A DNA stretch of 12,732 nt from Nostocaceae cyanobacterium CSSed10_463m. Lineage in GTDB: Bacteria; Cyanobacteriota; Cyanobacteriia; Cyanobacteriales; Nostocaceae. Numbering within the stretch: the first letter of the stretch is position 1; each line of letters opens with the position of its first letter. The notes beneath the pieces are model-generated. The model saw only the letters and a list, made by a program, of their open reading frames with translations. It ran no database searches and was not told the origin of the DNA. Below are positions 12,724 through 12,732 of this stretch, piece by piece. The DNA is taken from NCBI GenBank assembly GCA_003556955.1, contig PWQB01000029.1, positions 1 to 12,732 of the forward strand, given 5' to 3'. The position numbers and the translations under genes were made by a program.

Positions 12724-12732
12724 CTGATAGTA

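Overview
The window is a piece of the chromosome of a filamentous, probably heterocyst-forming cyanobacterium (Nostoc/Anabaena type). The reasons are: eight exact copies of the HIP1 octamer GCGATCGC in 12.7 kb; cyanobacterial genes (Thf1/Psb29, a CpcT/CpeT bilin lyase, Ycf51, a Mrp ATPase without the bacterial CxxC); and intergenic spaces full of heptamer repeats and small inverted repeats of the kind known from that group. The assignment is an inference from gene content.

Left part (1-2983): the window opens inside thf1/psb29 (minus strand, GTG start at 170). It is divergent from a CpcT/CpeT-type bilin lyase (264-860), which converges on a STAS-domain anti-sigma-factor antagonist (882-1250, minus). 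A repeat-rich spacer follows, holding a 28-bp nested palindrome, a GC-rich inverted repeat and four copies of ACTCAGC. Then comes hemF, aerobic coproporphyrinogen III oxidase (minus), with an inverted repeat upstream of its start.

Middle part (2984-7335): an SRPBCC-like protein, a Mrp/ApbC Fe-S carrier ATPase, RodA and Ycf51, all on plus. Two related hairpins in the same orientation, with compensatory base changes between them, bracket rodA and look like leftovers of an IS200/IS605-type element. A second copy of the GC-rich inverted repeat and a 30-bp TGTAGAGACG palindrome lie in the following spacers.

Right part (7336-12732): a glycerol-dehydrogenase-like metal-dependent dehydrogenase overlaps (ATGA) an AlaC-like class I/II aminotransferase. 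An arsenic-type ArsR with the CxCxxC sensor follows 22 bp later. About 1.5 kb downstream is an ArsJ-associated GAPDH (gap3 type), the enzyme that makes 1-arseno-3-phosphoglycerate for export. Between arsR and gap3 sit a MITE-like repeat, a broken copy of a ParE toxin, a small acidic antitoxin-like ORF, and an intact antitoxin/ParE pair. The gap3 promoter region carries two copies of ATCAAsTTTTTTTGA, 53 bp apart, each within an imperfect inverted repeat. These are good candidates for the ArsR operator. Together the right part looks like the start of an arsenate-resistance operon whose regulator is attached to an upstream metabolic operon and separated from its target by a toxin-antitoxin island.
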